Origin: an uncultured Cohaesibacter sp.
GTDB taxonomy: Bacteria > Pseudomonadota > Alphaproteobacteria > Rhizobiales > Cohaesibacteraceae
Direction: 5' to 3'
Assembly (NCBI RefSeq): GCF_963667045.1
Contig: NZ_OY762934.1
Coordinates: forward strand, 5,152,501 to 5,216,500
DNA: 64,000 nucleotides
A program made the position numbers and the translations under genes. Below are positions 51,923 to 61,170 of the stretch, piece after piece. The notes under the pieces were generated by a model that saw only the letters and a program-made list of their open reading frames with translations, had not been told where the DNA came from and made no database searches. Position 1 is the first letter of the stretch, and each line of letters starts with the position of its first letter.

Positions 51923-54900
51923 TCAGGAGCAACCGGACGTGGAGCCGCAGGTGTCGCACTTGAGGCAGGTGCCGTTGCGGACCATGGTGAAGTTGCCGCA
52001 TTCGCTGCAGCTTTCGCCTTCGTAGCCCTTCATGCGCGCCAGAGCGATCTGGTCAGCCTTGGTTTCCACCTTGCCAACAGCCGGAGCTGCCGCAGGCTGA
52101 ACCTGGCTATCGCGCTTCAGCATCGTTGCGGTTGCGGACGGGATGGCGGCCTTCACCACAGGGGTTGCCGGAGCGACATGGCTGTGGTCGCCGTGATCGT
52201 GGTCATGATCGTGATCATGGTCGTGATCGTGGGCATGCAGACGGGCATATTCCTTGCCATCCACCAGTTTGAAACGCTCGGTCTTGCCGCGCAGCAGGCC
52301 CTTGGAGATCGGCACCGGAACCTTGCCTTCGGCGCTGCCCTTGCCCGTCGAGGTGGTTGCGATGTCGTCCGGGTTGACATGGGCGAGATCGTGGCGATCC
52401 AGATAGGAAACGGCCAGCTCCCTGAAGATATAGTCAAGGATGGAGGTGGCATTCTTGATGGCGGAGTTGCCCTGAACCATGCCAGCCGGTTCAAACCGGG
52501 TGAAGGTGAAGGCATCGACATATTCATCAAGCGGCACGCCATACTGCAGGCCAAGGGAAATCGCGATGGCGAAGTTGTTCATCAGGCTGCGGAAAGCGGC
52601 GCCTTCCTTGTGCATGTCGATGAAGATTTCGCCGATCTGGCCATCATCATATTCACCGGTCCGCAGGTAAACCTTATGGCCGCCAACGGTTGCCTTTTGG
52701 GTGTAACCCTTGCGGCGATCGGGCAGTTTCAGGCGTTCACGGACACGATGTTCGACGACGCGCTCAACAACGCGTTCAACGATCTTCTCGGTGACCAGCG
52801 CAGCACGCTCCGGCATTGGAGCGGCGGCAAGAGCCTCAACTGCATCTTCGGCATCGCTGTCATCGTCTTCCAGCAGCTGGCTGTTGAGCGGCTGGCTGAG
52901 CTTGGAGCCGTCACGATAGAGGGCGTTGGCCTTGAGGGCCAGCTTCCAGGACAGCATGTAGGCGTCCTTGCAGTCATCGACAGAAGCGTCGTTCGGCATG
53001 TTGATCGTCTTGGAGATCGCGCCGGTGATGAATGGCTGGGAAGCAGCCATCATGTGGATGTGGCTTTCAACCGAGAGATAGCGCTTGCCGATACGACCGC
53101 ACGGGTTGGCGCAATCGAAGACCGGCAGATGCTCCGCCTTCAGATGCGGGGCACCTTCCAGCGTCATGGCACCACAGACATGGATGTTGGCGACGTCGAT
53201 TTCTTCCTTGCTGAAGCCGAGGAAGGCCAGCATGTCGAAATGCGGGTCGTTGAGCTGATCGTCATCTAGGCCGAGGGTTTCCTTGCAGAAATCTTCTCCA
53301 AGGGTCCACTTGTTGAAGGCGAACTTGATGTCGAAGGCGCTCTTGAGGCCGGATTCGATGGTTTCCAGCTTCTCGTCGGTCAGACCCTTGCTCTTCAGCG
53401 CGTTATGGCTGATGGCGTTGCAGTTCTTCAGCGTGCCGTGGCCAACAGCGTAGGTTTCGATGTCCTTGATCTGCTGCTCGGAATAGCCAAGCTTCTTGAG
53501 GGCATTGGGAACCGTGCGGTTGATGATCTTGAAGTAGCCGCCACCGGCCAGCTTTTTGAACTTGACGAGTGCGAAGTCCGGCTCGATGCCGGTGGTGTCG
53601 CAGTCCATCACCAGACCGATGGTGCCGGTCGGGGCAACAACGGTGGTCTGGGCGTTGCGATAGCCATACTGCTGGCCCAGTTCGAGCGCCTTGTCCCATG
53701 CCGCAACGGCGTGGTTGATCAGCGCCTTGTCGTTGCAGCTGTCATGGTCGAGCGGCACAGGATTGATGTCGAGGCCTTCGTAGCCGTCCGTGTTGCCATA
53801 GGCGGCATTGCGGTGGTTGCGAATGACGCGCAGCATCTGCGCAGAGTTGGCTTCGTAGCGTTCGAAGGCACCCAGTTCCTTGGCCATTTCAGCCGATGTG
53901 GCATAGGACGTGCCGGTCATCAGGGCCGAGATGGCAGCACAGATGGCGCGGCCTTCGTCGCTGTCATACGGGATGCCGGAGGTCATCAGCAGGCCGCCGA
54001 TGTTGGCATAGCCCAGACCGAGGGTACGGTAGAGATAGGAACGCTCTGCGATTTCCGGCGACGGGAACTGGGCCATCAGCACGGAGATTTCCAGAACCAT
54101 GGTCCACAGGCGTACGGTGTGTTCGAATTCCTCGACCGCGAAGTTGCCGTCCGCCTGCAGGAACTGCAGCAGGTTGATGGAGGCAAGGTTGCAGGCCGTG
54201 TTGTCCAGGAACATGTATTCCGAGCACGGGTTGGACGCGATGATTTCGCCATCGGCAAGGCAGGTGTGCCAATCGTTGATGGTGGTGTGGAACTGAAGGC
54301 CCGGATCGGCAGAGGCCCATGCGGCATAACCGATCTGTTCCCACAGGTCGCGGGCCTTGACGGTCTTGCGGATGTCGCCCTTGATACGGCCGATCAGGTT
54401 CCAGTCGCGGTCTTCCTTGACGGCGTTGAGGAAGTCGTCGGTGATGCGGACCGAGTTATTGGAGTTCTGTCCGGCAACGGTCAGATAGGCGGCGCTGTCC
54501 CAGTCGGTGTTGTAGGTGTCGAACTGGATGTCCTTGTAACCCTGCTTGGCGAACTGGATGACGCGACGGATGTAGTTTTCCGGAACCTGCATCTTCTTCG
54601 CAGCGCGGATTTCGCGCTTGAGGGCAGGGTTCTTCAGCGGGTCGAAGCATTCGTCGTTGGAGCCCTGGCAGTTGACGCAGGCCTTCATGATTGCCTTGAG
54701 GTGCTTGGCGACAATCTTGGAGCCGGTCACAAGGGCGGCTACCTTTTCCTCTTCCTTGACCTTCCAGTTGATGTAGGCTTCGATATCCGGATGGTCGATG
54801 TCGACGACAACCATCTTGGCCGCGCGGCGGGTGGTGCCGCCGGACTTGATCGCGCCAGCAGCACGGTCGCCGATCTTCAGGAAGCTCATCAGGCCGGAAG

Positions 54901-55651
54901 ACTTGCCACCGCCGGAGAGCGGTTCACCTTCGGAGCGCAGGGACGAGAAGTTGGTGCCGGTCCCGGAGCCGTATTTGAACAGGCGGGCTTCACGCACCCA
55001 CAGATCCATGATGCCGCCTTCGTTGACCAGATCATCGGAAATGGACTGGATGAAGCAGGCATGGGGCTGCGGATGCTCGTAGGCCGAGGCAGAGCGGGTC
55101 AGGCGGCCGGTTTCAAAATCGACATAATGGTGACCCTGGCTCGGGCCGTCGATGCCATAGGCCCAATGCAGGCCGGTGTTGAACCACTGCGGAGAGTTCG
55201 GGGCGACGCGCTGGGTGCAGAGCATGTAGCGCAGTTCGTCATAAAAGGCGCGGGCGTCAGCGTCGGTGTCGAAATAGCCACCTTTCCAGCCCCAATAGGT
55301 CCAGGTGCCGGCGAGACGGTCGAATACCTGCTGGGAAGACATTTCCGGGCCAAAGCGTTCTTCTTCCGGCAGAGCGGCCAATGCTTCTTCGTCGGCGACG
55401 GAGCGCCACAGCCAGGAAGGAACGGAATTTTCTTCAACGCGTTTCAGTGCGGCAGGGATACCGGCCTTGCGGAAATATTTCTGGGCAAGAATATCGGCAG
55501 CCACCTGAGACCAGGTTACAGGTACATCAATATTCTCGAGACGAAAGACGATCGACCCGTCGGGGTTGCGAATTTCACTTGTAGCCTTACGAAACTCAAT
55601 GGAATCGTATGCTGATTTTCCTTCAGTGGTATAGCGCCGCTCTACACGCAT
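51923..55651 (-). CDS. nrdJ: B12-dependent (class II) ribonucleotide reductase NrdJ
   Basis: NrdJ reduces ribonucleotides to deoxyribonucleotides using adenosylcobalamin and needs no oxygen. The 1242-residue protein is the long form, whose core contains '[25 protein letters not shown]', the active-site stretch '[21 protein letters not shown]' and '[22 protein letters not shown]'. Near the C terminus (residues 1139-1158) there is an uninterrupted His/Asp repeat, His at nearly every second position, then '[10 protein letters not shown]' and '[13 protein letters not shown]' (a Cys-rich zinc or redox tail). Such a His/Asp tract is not part of the catalytic fold. NrdR-like boxes lie about 190-240 bases upstream. 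The nearest ribosome site is AAGGG at about 13 bases. A cobalamin riboswitch was looked for and not seen. Confidence 0.95.
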   Translation of the reverse strand: MRVERRYTTEGKSAYDSIEFRKATSEIRNPDGSIVFRLENIDVPVTWSQVAADILAQKYFRKAGIPAALKRVEENSVPSWLWRSVADEEALAALPEEERFGPEMSSQQVFDRLAGTWTYWGWKGGYFDTDADARAFYDELRYMLCTQRVAPNSPQWFNTGLHWAYGIDGPSQGHHYVDFETGRLTRSASAYEHPQPHACFIQSISDDLVNEGGIMDLWVREARLFKYGSGTGTNFSSLRSEGEPLSGGGKSSGLMSFLKIGDRAAGAIKSGGTTRRAAKMVVVDIDHPDIEAYINWKVKEEEKVAALVTGSKIVAKHLKAIMKACVNCQGSNDECFDPLKNPALKREIRAAKKMQVPENYIRRVIQFAKQGYKDIQFDTYNTDWDSAAYLTVAGQNSNNSVRITDDFLNAVKEDRDWNLIGRIKGDIRKTVKARDLWEQIGYAAWASADPGLQFHTTINDWHTCLADGEIIASNPCSEYMFLDNTACNLASINLLQFLQADGNFAVEEFEHTVRLWTMVLEISVLMAQFPSPEIAERSYLYRTLGLGYANIGGLLMTSGIPYDSDEGRAICAAISALMTGTSYATSAEMAKELGAFERYEANSAQMLRVIRNHRNAAYGNTDGYEGLDINPVPLDHDSCNDKALINHAVAAWDKALELGQQYGYRNAQTTVVAPTGTIGLVMDCDTTGIEPDFALVKFKKLAGGGYFKIINRTVPNALKKLGYSEQQIKDIETYAVGHGTLKNCNAISHNALKSKGLTDEKLETIESGLKSAFDIKFAFNKWTLGEDFCKETLGLDDDQLNDPHFDMLAFLGFSKEEIDVANIHVCGAMTLEGAPHLKAEHLPVFDCANPCGRIGKRYLSVESHIHMMAASQPFITGAISKTINMPNDASVDDCKDAYMLSWKLALKANALYRDGSKLSQPLNSQLLEDDDSDAEDAVEALAAAPMPERAALVTEKIVERVVERVVEHRVRERLKLPDRRKGYTQKATVGGHKVYLRTGEYDDGQIGEIFIDMHKEGAAFRSLMNNFAIAISLGLQYGVPLDEYVDAFTFTRFEPAGMVQGNSAIKNATSILDYIFRELAVSYLDRHDLAHVNPDDIATTSTGKGSAEGKVPVPISKGLLRGKTERFKLVDGKEYARLHAHDHDHDHDHDHDHGDHSHVAPATPVVKAAIPSATATMLKRDSQVQPAAAPAVGKVETKADQIALARMKGYEGESCSECGNFTMVRNGTCLKCDTCGSTSGCS

Positions 55652-55842
55652 CTTTTATAACCCTTCGCAAAGGTAATGCTGGTCTCTCGCTGTGAGATCA
55701 GCCGGTGGGTGGTGCAAGACATCGGAATTCCTGGCCTCGGAATGGCCGAAATCCTGCCGGAGTTTTGAGTCTGCCCCACGAACGAATCGTGGCACAATGA
55801 ACTTGTCTTGCAGACACCAGTAGATCGAGGATAGGTTAACAA

Positions 55843-55858
55843 AATCTATATCTAGTGT
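55843..55858. promoter_or_regulatory. NrdR box-like site 1 (nrdJ promoter)
   Basis: A 16-base sequence AATCTATATCTAGTGT matches the known NrdR palindrome (acaCwAtATaTwgtgt) at about 13 of 16 positions, by my count. It is the inner member of a pair; box 2 starts 33 bases further from nrdJ. Confidence 0.6.
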
Positions 55859-55875
55859 CTACGTTGTGAGAGCGA

Positions 55876-55891
55876 TGTCTATATGTTGTGT
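55876..55891. promoter_or_regulatory. NrdR box-like site 2 (nrdJ promoter)
   Basis: TGTCTATATGTTGTGT matches the NrdR palindrome at about 12 of 16 positions. Its centre is 33 bases from that of box 1, close to three helical turns, the spacing expected for paired NrdR sites. Confidence 0.55.
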
Positions 55892-56095
55892 CTCTCTGCT
55901 TTCCCGTCCAGATTTTAGCGCACAAAATGGCGTGACCAGAAATCTTCAACAAACACAGCGCAAGCCGCTGCACGTGTCAGATTTTGATCATGCTACTGTA
56001 CGAAAATGTTGGAACAGGAAGTCTGGAGCTTTGAACCAGAGACGCCGCTGCCTCGATGAACGGATTATGGATTTTTGAGCGGGTGAACGCAAGAA

Positions 56096-56111
56096 GGGCT
56101 ATCACTTGTGT
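56096..56111. promoter_or_regulatory. Weak NrdR box-like site 3
   Basis: GGGCTATCACTTGTGT matches the palindrome at about 10 of 16 positions only; it is credited because it lies exactly 32 bases from the strong site 4. Confidence 0.35.
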
Positions 56112-56127
56112 CTGAATATTTTCTGTC

Positions 56128-56143
56128 AATCTATATATAGTGT
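56128..56143. promoter_or_regulatory. NrdR box-like site 4
   Basis: AATCTATATATAGTGT differs from site 1 by a single base and matches the palindrome at about 14 of 16 positions. It lies about 207 bases before the response-regulator ATG and 477 bases before nrdJ, so its target gene is not obvious. Confidence 0.55.
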
Positions 56144-56289
56144 TTTTTGCGTCCTGATCAGGAACGGGAAAAATCTGCGCCTCACATGGTGGAGCAGTGG
56201 GGAAATTAACTTTTTCGGGCGCTTTAACAAAACTGTTAAAATTGAAGTCAAATGCAATAGGCGATTTTGAACGCGAATTAATGGCTCTG

Positions 56290-56305
56290 TGGCATCCTTC
56301 CTGCC
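56290..56305 (+). promoter_or_regulatory. Sigma-54-like promoter before the response regulator
   Basis: TGGCATCCTTCCTGCC has GG and GC separated by exactly 10 bases and retains TGGCA and TGC of the -24/-12 consensus. It lies 45 bases before the ATG. Recognised by eye only; such matches occur by chance. Confidence 0.3.
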
Positions 56306-56349
56306 TGACTACTAGAAAAAGACCATAAAACAGCAGGTTGGACGGATCT

Positions 56350-57078
56350 ATGGAGCATCACGCCGCATATGGGCTGAGTATCGAATCGTTGGACATCGTG
56401 ATCGTGGATGACTCCAAGTCGGTACTGACGATGATTCGATCAATGATATCCTCGATGAAGGTCGCGCGGGTGCGTTCCTATGATCGTGGGGATGCTGCTT
56501 TGCATGCCATCATGCATGAGCCACCAAATGTGATCATCACGGATCTCAACATGGCGCCGATGTCCGGCCTGCAGTTGCTCAGCCTTATTCGTCGCGGCAC
56601 CATGGAGCCTTTGAGCTTCATTCCTGTCATCGTGATCACCGCCTATGCGACGGAGCAGCGCGTCGCCAAGCTGTTTGAAACCGGGGCTCATCATGTGCTC
56701 GCCAAGCCCATGTCCTCGGCCGCCTTGCAGCAAAGGCTGCGGTCCCTTTGCAGCGACAAGCGTCTGATGCGCCTTGAAGGCGATCGCTATGTGATTGATG
56801 GCATGCATGAAGTGCTGGAGGAAAAGCGCTCGCGGTTGCGTTCGCTGGAGAAGGCTCGGCAGTTCCATGAACAGACCTTGCCGGATGCCAAGAAACAGCA
56901 GCGGACGGCCGACCGCATCATGCATAACCCACTAGAGCTTGAGGGTGAAACCGACAAGCAACTTAGCCACAGCCCGTCGGGCTGGCGCGGCAACAGCCCG
57001 ACGCGGAAGGAAACCTCCGGTGCGGGCACCAGCACACGACCGTCGCGCTATGCAAGTGTTGGACGCGGGCGCCGATAG
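56350..57078 (+). CDS. Response regulator with receiver domain only
   Basis: A 242-residue protein. The receiver domain (about 14-140) has the acidic pair Asp20-Asp21, the phospho-acceptor Asp65 ('ITDLNM'), Thr97 ('VITAYA') and Lys119 ('AKPMS'). After it there is a helical, Arg/Lys-rich stretch (about 150-190) and a Ser/Gly/Arg-rich, probably disordered basic tail (about 200-242). There is no DNA-binding or enzymatic output domain, so it may signal by protein-protein contact or be a partner of an unlinked kinase. No histidine kinase gene is nearby. The ATG at 56350 is preferred over the in-frame TTG at 56338. Confidence 0.85.
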   Translation: MEHHAAYGLSIESLDIVIVDDSKSVLTMIRSMISSMKVARVRSYDRGDAALHAIMHEPPNVIITDLNMAPMSGLQLLSLIRRGTMEPLSFIPVIVITAYATEQRVAKLFETGAHHVLAKPMSSAALQQRLRSLCSDKRLMRLEGDRYVIDGMHEVLEEKRSRLRSLEKARQFHEQTLPDAKKQQRTADRIMHNPLELEGETDKQLSHSPSGWRGNSPTRKETSGAGTSTRPSRYASVGRGRR

Positions 57079-57208
57079 GTCCGCGCCTTTATGCCATGCG
57101 TTTGTCTGGTGCAGTCCATTCGTCGGAATTTTTGTCCGCTTCTCTGGACATCCGCGAAAATATGTAGGCATAGTGTCTCGCGTTTGAACTGCTGACATGT
57201 GGGACGTC

Positions 57209-57622
57209 ATGAAGAAATTTCTGCTCTTGCTGTTCACCTGGTGGGGTAACACCACATTCGGAACCTGGCTGCACACCAAACGGTTCGGAGAGTTCGTCGG
57301 CAAGGACGAATTCGGAAACAGCTATTACAAGCAAAAGGTTCCGAAAAACGTGAGCTACGCCGACGTCCGCAGAGGTGAGCGTCGCTGGGTGGTTTATGCC
57401 GCCCCCTCCGAGGCCAGCCGCATTCCTGCCGGCTGGCATGGCTGGATGCACTATCGTACCGATGTGGCGCCCAGTCAGGATGAGATGCCACATTGGCCGT
57501 GGGAGCGGGCGCATCAGCCCAACATGACGGGCACCGTGCGGGCCTATCGTCCGGCCGGATCGTTGCTTTCGGCACAAAAGCCTGCCGAATCGCACGCCGA
57601 CTACGAAGCGTGGACGCCCTGA
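57209..57622 (+). CDS. NDUFA12-type NADH:ubiquinone oxidoreductase subunit
   Basis: A 137-residue homologue of the mitochondrial complex I accessory subunit NDUFA12 (B17.2). It opens 'MKKFLLLLFTWWGNTTFGTWLHTKRFGEFVGKDEFGNSYY' with the family's conserved Trp-Trp and Gly-x-Asp-x-x-Gly-Asn-x-Tyr-Tyr segment, and continues 'RRWVVYAAPSEASRIPAGWHGWMHYRTD', also diagnostic. In alphaproteobacteria this protein sits on the matrix-side arm of complex I. An ATG four codons earlier, at 57197, is also possible. It lies near the DUF2155 gene, the usual order. Confidence 0.9.
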   Translation: MKKFLLLLFTWWGNTTFGTWLHTKRFGEFVGKDEFGNSYYKQKVPKNVSYADVRRGERRWVVYAAPSEASRIPAGWHGWMHYRTDVAPSQDEMPHWPWERAHQPNMTGTVRAYRPAGSLLSAQKPAESHADYEAWTP

Positions 57623-57975
57623 ACGTAGTTTTTTCCTCCATAGGAGCCGTTTGGCAAGGTCTGTCAAACTATTGACTTTTTTGCTGCATAACACCGTCTG
57701 GTGCCAGTTTCGCCAACGCAAGACGGGGGAATTGGCAAATCAGCCTTGCCTTTGGCCCTGAAACAGGGCTAGGAACGGTTTGGTTGTGCGATTTTCGCGG
57801 TCTGTTTATTGTGTTTTCCGGTAGCAAGCGTGCTACCTGCAGGCGCAAAGAGGCGCAGATGTCTTGATGGGCAAGCTGTCTGTCCCGGACCCAGTTGAAT
57901 GATTGAAGGGCTGTTGAGTGGCCAGCGCCTGATGGTGCCGGTGACATGCTTTCCGCCTGATAGCCGGAGAAACGG
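57623..57975. other. Intergenic region NDUFA12 / DUF2155
   Basis: 353 bases without a gene. Two hairpins stand out: GCCCTG/CAGGGC with a 3-base loop at 57755-57769, and GGTAGCA/TGCTACC with a 4-base loop at 57830-57847. Neither has a T run, so neither is a convincing terminator. Confidence 0.5.
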
Positions 57976-58407
57976 ATGAATTTTTTGGTGGGCTGCAAAT
58001 GGGGCTGGATGCCGGGAAGGCTGACACTCGCTTCCCTGTTTTCCGTTGTGTGTTTGCTATCCTTTCAGGCTGCTGCACAGGAGGTTGCCAATCCGGTTGC
58101 CACCTTCGCCGGTCTGGACAAGATCACCGCCCGGATGATCCAGTTCGACGTCTATATCGACGAGACCGTTCAGTTCGGCTCGCTGCAGGTGACGCCGCGG
58201 GTCTGCTATACGCGCCCTGAAACGGAGCGTCAGGAAGAGACGGCCTTTGTCGAGGTGGACGAGATCACCCTTGAGCGCAAGGTGCGCAGGATCTTCACCG
58301 GCTGGATGTTTGCTTCCAGCCCGGGCATGAATGCCGTCGAGCACCCGGTCTATGACGTCTGGCTGGTGGGCTGCAAGCGGGAGACCGAGGTTCCCAAGCC
58401 GAACTAG
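57976..58407 (+). CDS. DUF2155 domain secreted protein
   Basis: A 143-residue secreted protein: a hydrophobic signal segment (about residues 15-33, 'LTLASLFSVVCLLSFQAAA') and the DUF2155 domain containing 'FAGLDKITARMIQFDVYIDETVQFGSLQVTPRVCYTRPETERQEETAFVEVDEI' and 'FTGWMFASSPGMNAVEHPVYDVWLVGCK', the two conserved blocks, with two Cys. Function is unknown; the family is widespread in alphaproteobacteria next to aat and accBC, as here. GGAG precedes the ATG. It is followed by a terminator and the convergent aat. Confidence 0.92.
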   Translation: MNFLVGCKWGWMPGRLTLASLFSVVCLLSFQAAAQEVANPVATFAGLDKITARMIQFDVYIDETVQFGSLQVTPRVCYTRPETERQEETAFVEVDEITLERKVRRIFTGWMFASSPGMNAVEHPVYDVWLVGCKRETEVPKPN

Positions 58408-58452
58408 GCTGATGAAGTCCTCAAGAGGCGACTACCAGCGACAGCCCAAAAG

Positions 58453-58478
58453 AAAAGCCGGATCATGTCCGGCTTTTT
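58453..58478. terminator. Bidirectional terminator between DUF2155 gene and aat
   Basis: A 10-bp perfect stem (arms 58453-58462 and 58468-58477) with a 5-base loop and A/T outer ends, between convergent genes. Confidence 0.8.
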
Positions 58479-58526
58479 GCGTTTTCGGAGCTTCTCGCTG
58501 GTGGGCGTGCAGTCCTTCAGGCGCTC

Positions 58527-59153
58527 TTATTCCTTGTCGAGGGCGTAAAAATCCGCCGAGGAGCGCATCGCGTGATCAAGCAGGGCATGATACTCCACCT
58601 TTGGAATTTCGATCGTGCCGAACTGCTTGAGATGATCGGTGATGAACTGGGTATCGAGAAGGGTGTAGCCACCGGCGTTGAGGCGCTCGACCAGATGGAT
58701 GAGCGCCATCTTGGAGGTGTCGCGTGCCCGGGAGAACATGCTCTCGCCAAAAAAGGCCCGCCCCAGACTGACCCCATACAGCCCGCCGATCAGCTTGTCG
58801 TCATCCCATACCTCGACAGAATGAGCGTGGCCCATGGTGAACAGATCGCGGTAGAGTTCGTGGATCTGCTCGTTGATCCATGTGGTTGGACGATCGGGAG
58901 CGGCCTCCGCGCAGGCATCCATGACGCCGCCAAAGTCCGTGTCGACACTGATCTTGAAAGGTGTGGTGCGCATGGTTCTGGCCATCCGCTTGGGCACATG
59001 AAAAGCATCCAGCGGGATGATGCCACGCATCTCCGGCTCGATCCAGAACAGGGTGGGATCGTCGGCACCCTCGGACATGGGGAAGATGCCACAGGCGTAG
59101 GCCCTGAGCAGGATCTGGGGTGTGATTTCCAATGAGGATGAATCGTCTGTCAT
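58527..59153 (-). CDS. aat: Leucyl/phenylalanyl-tRNA--protein transferase
   Basis: Aat transfers Leu or Phe from its aminoacyl-tRNA to proteins with N-terminal Arg or Lys, making them N-degrons for ClpAP. The 208-residue protein has the family's '[34 protein letters not shown]' (about 16-49), '[14 protein letters not shown]'-type stretch and '[32 protein letters not shown]' (about 114-145), the last with the catalytic region. Complete at both ends. It follows accC on the same strand but is separated by a terminator. Confidence 0.93.
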   Translation of the reverse strand: MTDDSSSLEITPQILLRAYACGIFPMSEGADDPTLFWIEPEMRGIIPLDAFHVPKRMARTMRTTPFKISVDTDFGGVMDACAEAAPDRPTTWINEQIHELYRDLFTMGHAHSVEVWDDDKLIGGLYGVSLGRAFFGESMFSRARDTSKMALIHLVERLNAGGYTLLDTQFITDHLKQFGTIEIPKVEYHALLDHAMRSSADFYALDKE

Positions 59154-59211
59154 GGCAGAAACTGTATCACGGCTCTCTTTGAACTGTCTTTATCGGCTAT
59201 CTCGATGATGC

Positions 59212-59237
59212 AAAAAGACCGCGCGAAACGCGCGGTC
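59212..59237 (-). terminator. Terminator of aroQ-accB-accC
   Basis: On the minus strand a 9-bp stem (arms 59229-59237 and 59217-59225, 3-base loop) is followed by a run of T (plus-strand A run at 59212-59216), about 40 bases past the accC stop. Confidence 0.8.
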
Positions 59238-59273
59238 CTCTATGGTGTTGTGCCGAATGAATAGTCGGGTGGC

Positions 59274-60614
59274 CTACTTCATGCCGAGATATTTTTCCAG
59301 CCAGTGGATGTCATAGGCACCATTGGCGATATCCGGCTCGTCTACCAGCTTGCGGAACAGGGGCAGGGTGGTCTGAATGCCATCCACCACGAACTCGTCC
59401 AGCGCACGACGTAGGCGCATCATGCATTCCACGCGGTTGCGACCGGTGACGATCAGCTTGCCGATCAGGCTGTCATAGTAGGGCGGAATGGTATAGCCCT
59501 GATAGACGCCGGAATCGACACGCACCCCAAGACCTCCCGGCGGGTGGTAATAGGTGATCTTGCCTGGAGACGGAACGAAGGTTTCCGGGTTTTCCGCGTT
59601 GATCCGGCATTCGATGGCGTGGCCCTGGAAAACCACATCTTCCTGTCTGATGTCGAGACCGGCACCGCAGGCAACCTTCAGCTGTTCGTTGACAAGGTCG
59701 ATGCGGGTGATGGACTCGGTGACAGGATGTTCCACCTGTAGGCGGGTGTTCATTTCGATGAAAAAGAACTCGCCATTCTCATAGAGGAACTCGATCGTGC
59801 CAGCGCCGGAATATCCCAGACCCTGCATGGCGGTGGCGCAGATTTCGCCGATGCGTTTCTGCTGTTCCGCGTTGAGGGCTGGGGACTGTGCTTCTTCCCA
59901 GACCTTCTGATGGCGGCGCTGCAGCGAGCAGTCGCGTTCACCCAGATGGATGGCATGGCCCTTGCCGTCGCCCATGACCTGCACTTCGATGTGGCGCGGC
60001 TTTTCGAGATACTTCTCGATATAGACCGTCGCATCGCCAAAGTTGGCCAGAGCCTCGGAGCGGGCCGTCGTGAAGGCAAGGCCAATCTTGTCTTCAGAAT
60101 GAACCACCTGCATGCCCTTGCCGCCGCCGCCAGAGGCAGCCTTGATCAGAATGGGATAGCCCATTTCGGCAGCCACACGCTTGGCTTCTTCCTGACTGTC
60201 GACGCCGCCTTCCGAGCCGGGAACGACCGGAATGCCGAGGCGCTTTGCGGTCTGCTTGGCAGCGATCTTGTCGCCCATGATGCGGATGTGCTCAGCGCTC
60301 GGGCCGATGAAGCCGATCTTGTGCTCTTCCAGAATCTGCGCAAAGCGCGCATTTTCGGAAAGGAAGCCATAGCCGGGATGAACCGCATCAGCGCCGGTGA
60401 TTTCACAGGCAGCCAGAATCTGTGGGATATTGAGATAGCTGTCGCGTGCCGCTGGCGGGCCGATACAGACGCTTTCGTCTGCCAGTTTGACGTGCATTGC
60501 TTCGGCATCGGCAGTGGAATGGATGGCCACTGTCTGGATGCCCAGTTCCTTGCAGGCTCGCAACACCCTGAGGGCGATTTCGCCCCGGTTTGCGATCAGA
60601 ACCTTTGAAAACAT
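59274..60614 (-). CDS. accC: Biotin carboxylase subunit of acetyl-CoA carboxylase
   Basis: AccC carboxylates the biotin on AccB with bicarbonate and ATP, the first half of malonyl-CoA synthesis. The 446-residue protein has the N domain 'KVLIANRGEIALRVLRACKELGI', the ATP-grasp Gly-rich loop 'ASGGGGKGMQ' (about residues 162-171), 'EKYLEKPRHIEVQVMGDGKG', 'RDCSLQRRHQKVWEEAQSPAL' and 'EMNTRLQVEHPVTE' with metal and catalytic Glu/Arg residues. Length is normal. It starts 21 bases after accB, so the pair is one transcript with aroQ upstream. Confidence 0.97.
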   Translation of the reverse strand: MFSKVLIANRGEIALRVLRACKELGIQTVAIHSTADAEAMHVKLADESVCIGPPAARDSYLNIPQILAACEITGADAVHPGYGFLSENARFAQILEEHKIGFIGPSAEHIRIMGDKIAAKQTAKRLGIPVVPGSEGGVDSQEEAKRVAAEMGYPILIKAASGGGGKGMQVVHSEDKIGLAFTTARSEALANFGDATVYIEKYLEKPRHIEVQVMGDGKGHAIHLGERDCSLQRRHQKVWEEAQSPALNAEQQKRIGEICATAMQGLGYSGAGTIEFLYENGEFFFIEMNTRLQVEHPVTESITRIDLVNEQLKVACGAGLDIRQEDVVFQGHAIECRINAENPETFVPSPGKITYYHPPGGLGVRVDSGVYQGYTIPPYYDSLIGKLIVTGRNRVECMMRLRRALDEFVVDGIQTTLPLFRKLVDEPDIANGAYDIHWLEKYLGMK

Positions 60615-60635
60615 GGATTTCCCCTAAATTCCTGA

Positions 60636-61106
60636 CTATTCAATGATGACCAGTGGTTCGTCGAATTCGACAGGCTGGCCGTCTTCCACCAGGATCGCCG
60701 TGATTTTACCGGCTTTGGTGGCAGGAATCTGGTTCATGGTTTTCATCGCTTCAACGATCATCAGCGTATCGCCAAGCTTGACCGGGTCGCCGACGGCAAC
60801 GAAAGGTGCTGCGCCCGGTTCCGGACAGAGATAGGCGGTGCCGACCATCGGCGAGCGAACGGCGTTTGCCAGATTTGCATCAGCGTCCTTGCCAGCGGCT
60901 ACCGGAGCTGCTGCTGCAAGCGGAGCCACTGCTGCAAAGGCGGCTGGCTGGGCTGCTGCTACGGCCTGCTGCACCACGATTTCGCGGGCAACACGAATAC
61001 GCAAGTCGTCCTGCTCGATTTCAATTTCCGTCAGGTCCTGGGATTTTACCAGCTCCGCCAGCTGACGAATGAAATCAGGATCAAGTTTGCTTTTTTCTTT
61101 GGTCAT
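60636..61106 (-). CDS. accB: Biotin carboxyl carrier protein of acetyl-CoA carboxylase
   Basis: A 156-residue carrier. The C-terminal biotinyl domain holds '[17 protein letters not shown]', whose Lys is the biotin attachment site, and ends '[10 protein letters not shown]'. A central Ala/Pro-rich linker (about residues 45-85) connects it to an N-terminal helical segment '[35 protein letters not shown]', typical for AccB. The start is set at 61106 ('MTKEKSK') over an upstream in-frame codon at 61121. It lies 64 bases after aroQ and 21 before accC. Confidence 0.96.
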   Translation of the reverse strand: MTKEKSKLDPDFIRQLAELVKSQDLTEIEIEQDDLRIRVAREIVVQQAVAAAQPAAFAAVAPLAAAAPVAAGKDADANLANAVRSPMVGTAYLCPEPGAAPFVAVGDPVKLGDTLMIVEAMKTMNQIPATKAGKITAILVEDGQPVEFDEPLVIIE

Positions 61107-61170
61107 ATGTTCGCATTCCATTGGTTTAATACCAGGTTCTCATGGTTTGGGAGCCTGTTGGGCACAGGCA

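Larger units (their letters stand above)
55652..56349. other. Divergent regulatory region nrdJ / response regulator
   Basis: 698 bases, by far the longest gap in the window. Short frames exist (for example 55866-56078) but have no ribosome site and look random. The region carries four NrdR-box-like sequences, a perfect TTTAACA/TGTTAAA repeat (56223-56240), a CCACGA/TCGTGG hairpin (55776-55792), and a sigma-54-like promoter before the response regulator. Confidence 0.7.

Noticed and set aside
53405-55615. 736-codon open frame on the plus strand
   Set aside because: It is fully antisense to nrdJ, whose protein is unambiguous; the frame is open only because of codon bias. The same applies to the long antisense frames over pepA (10251-11924), aspS (33851-35614), yicC (584-1567) and lptD.
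55652-55842. Cobalamin riboswitch before the B12-dependent nrdJ
   Set aside because: The conserved B12 box and the GAAA/TCC core elements are not found in the leader on the nrdJ strand.
55866-56078. 70-residue gene in the nrdJ upstream region
   Set aside because: No ribosome site, an unusual composition, and it overlaps NrdR-like box 2.
56223-56240. CtrA binding site
   Set aside because: Two TTAA half-sites are present, but the spacing is 8 rather than 7 bases; the perfect 7-bp inverted repeat suggests a different protein or chance.
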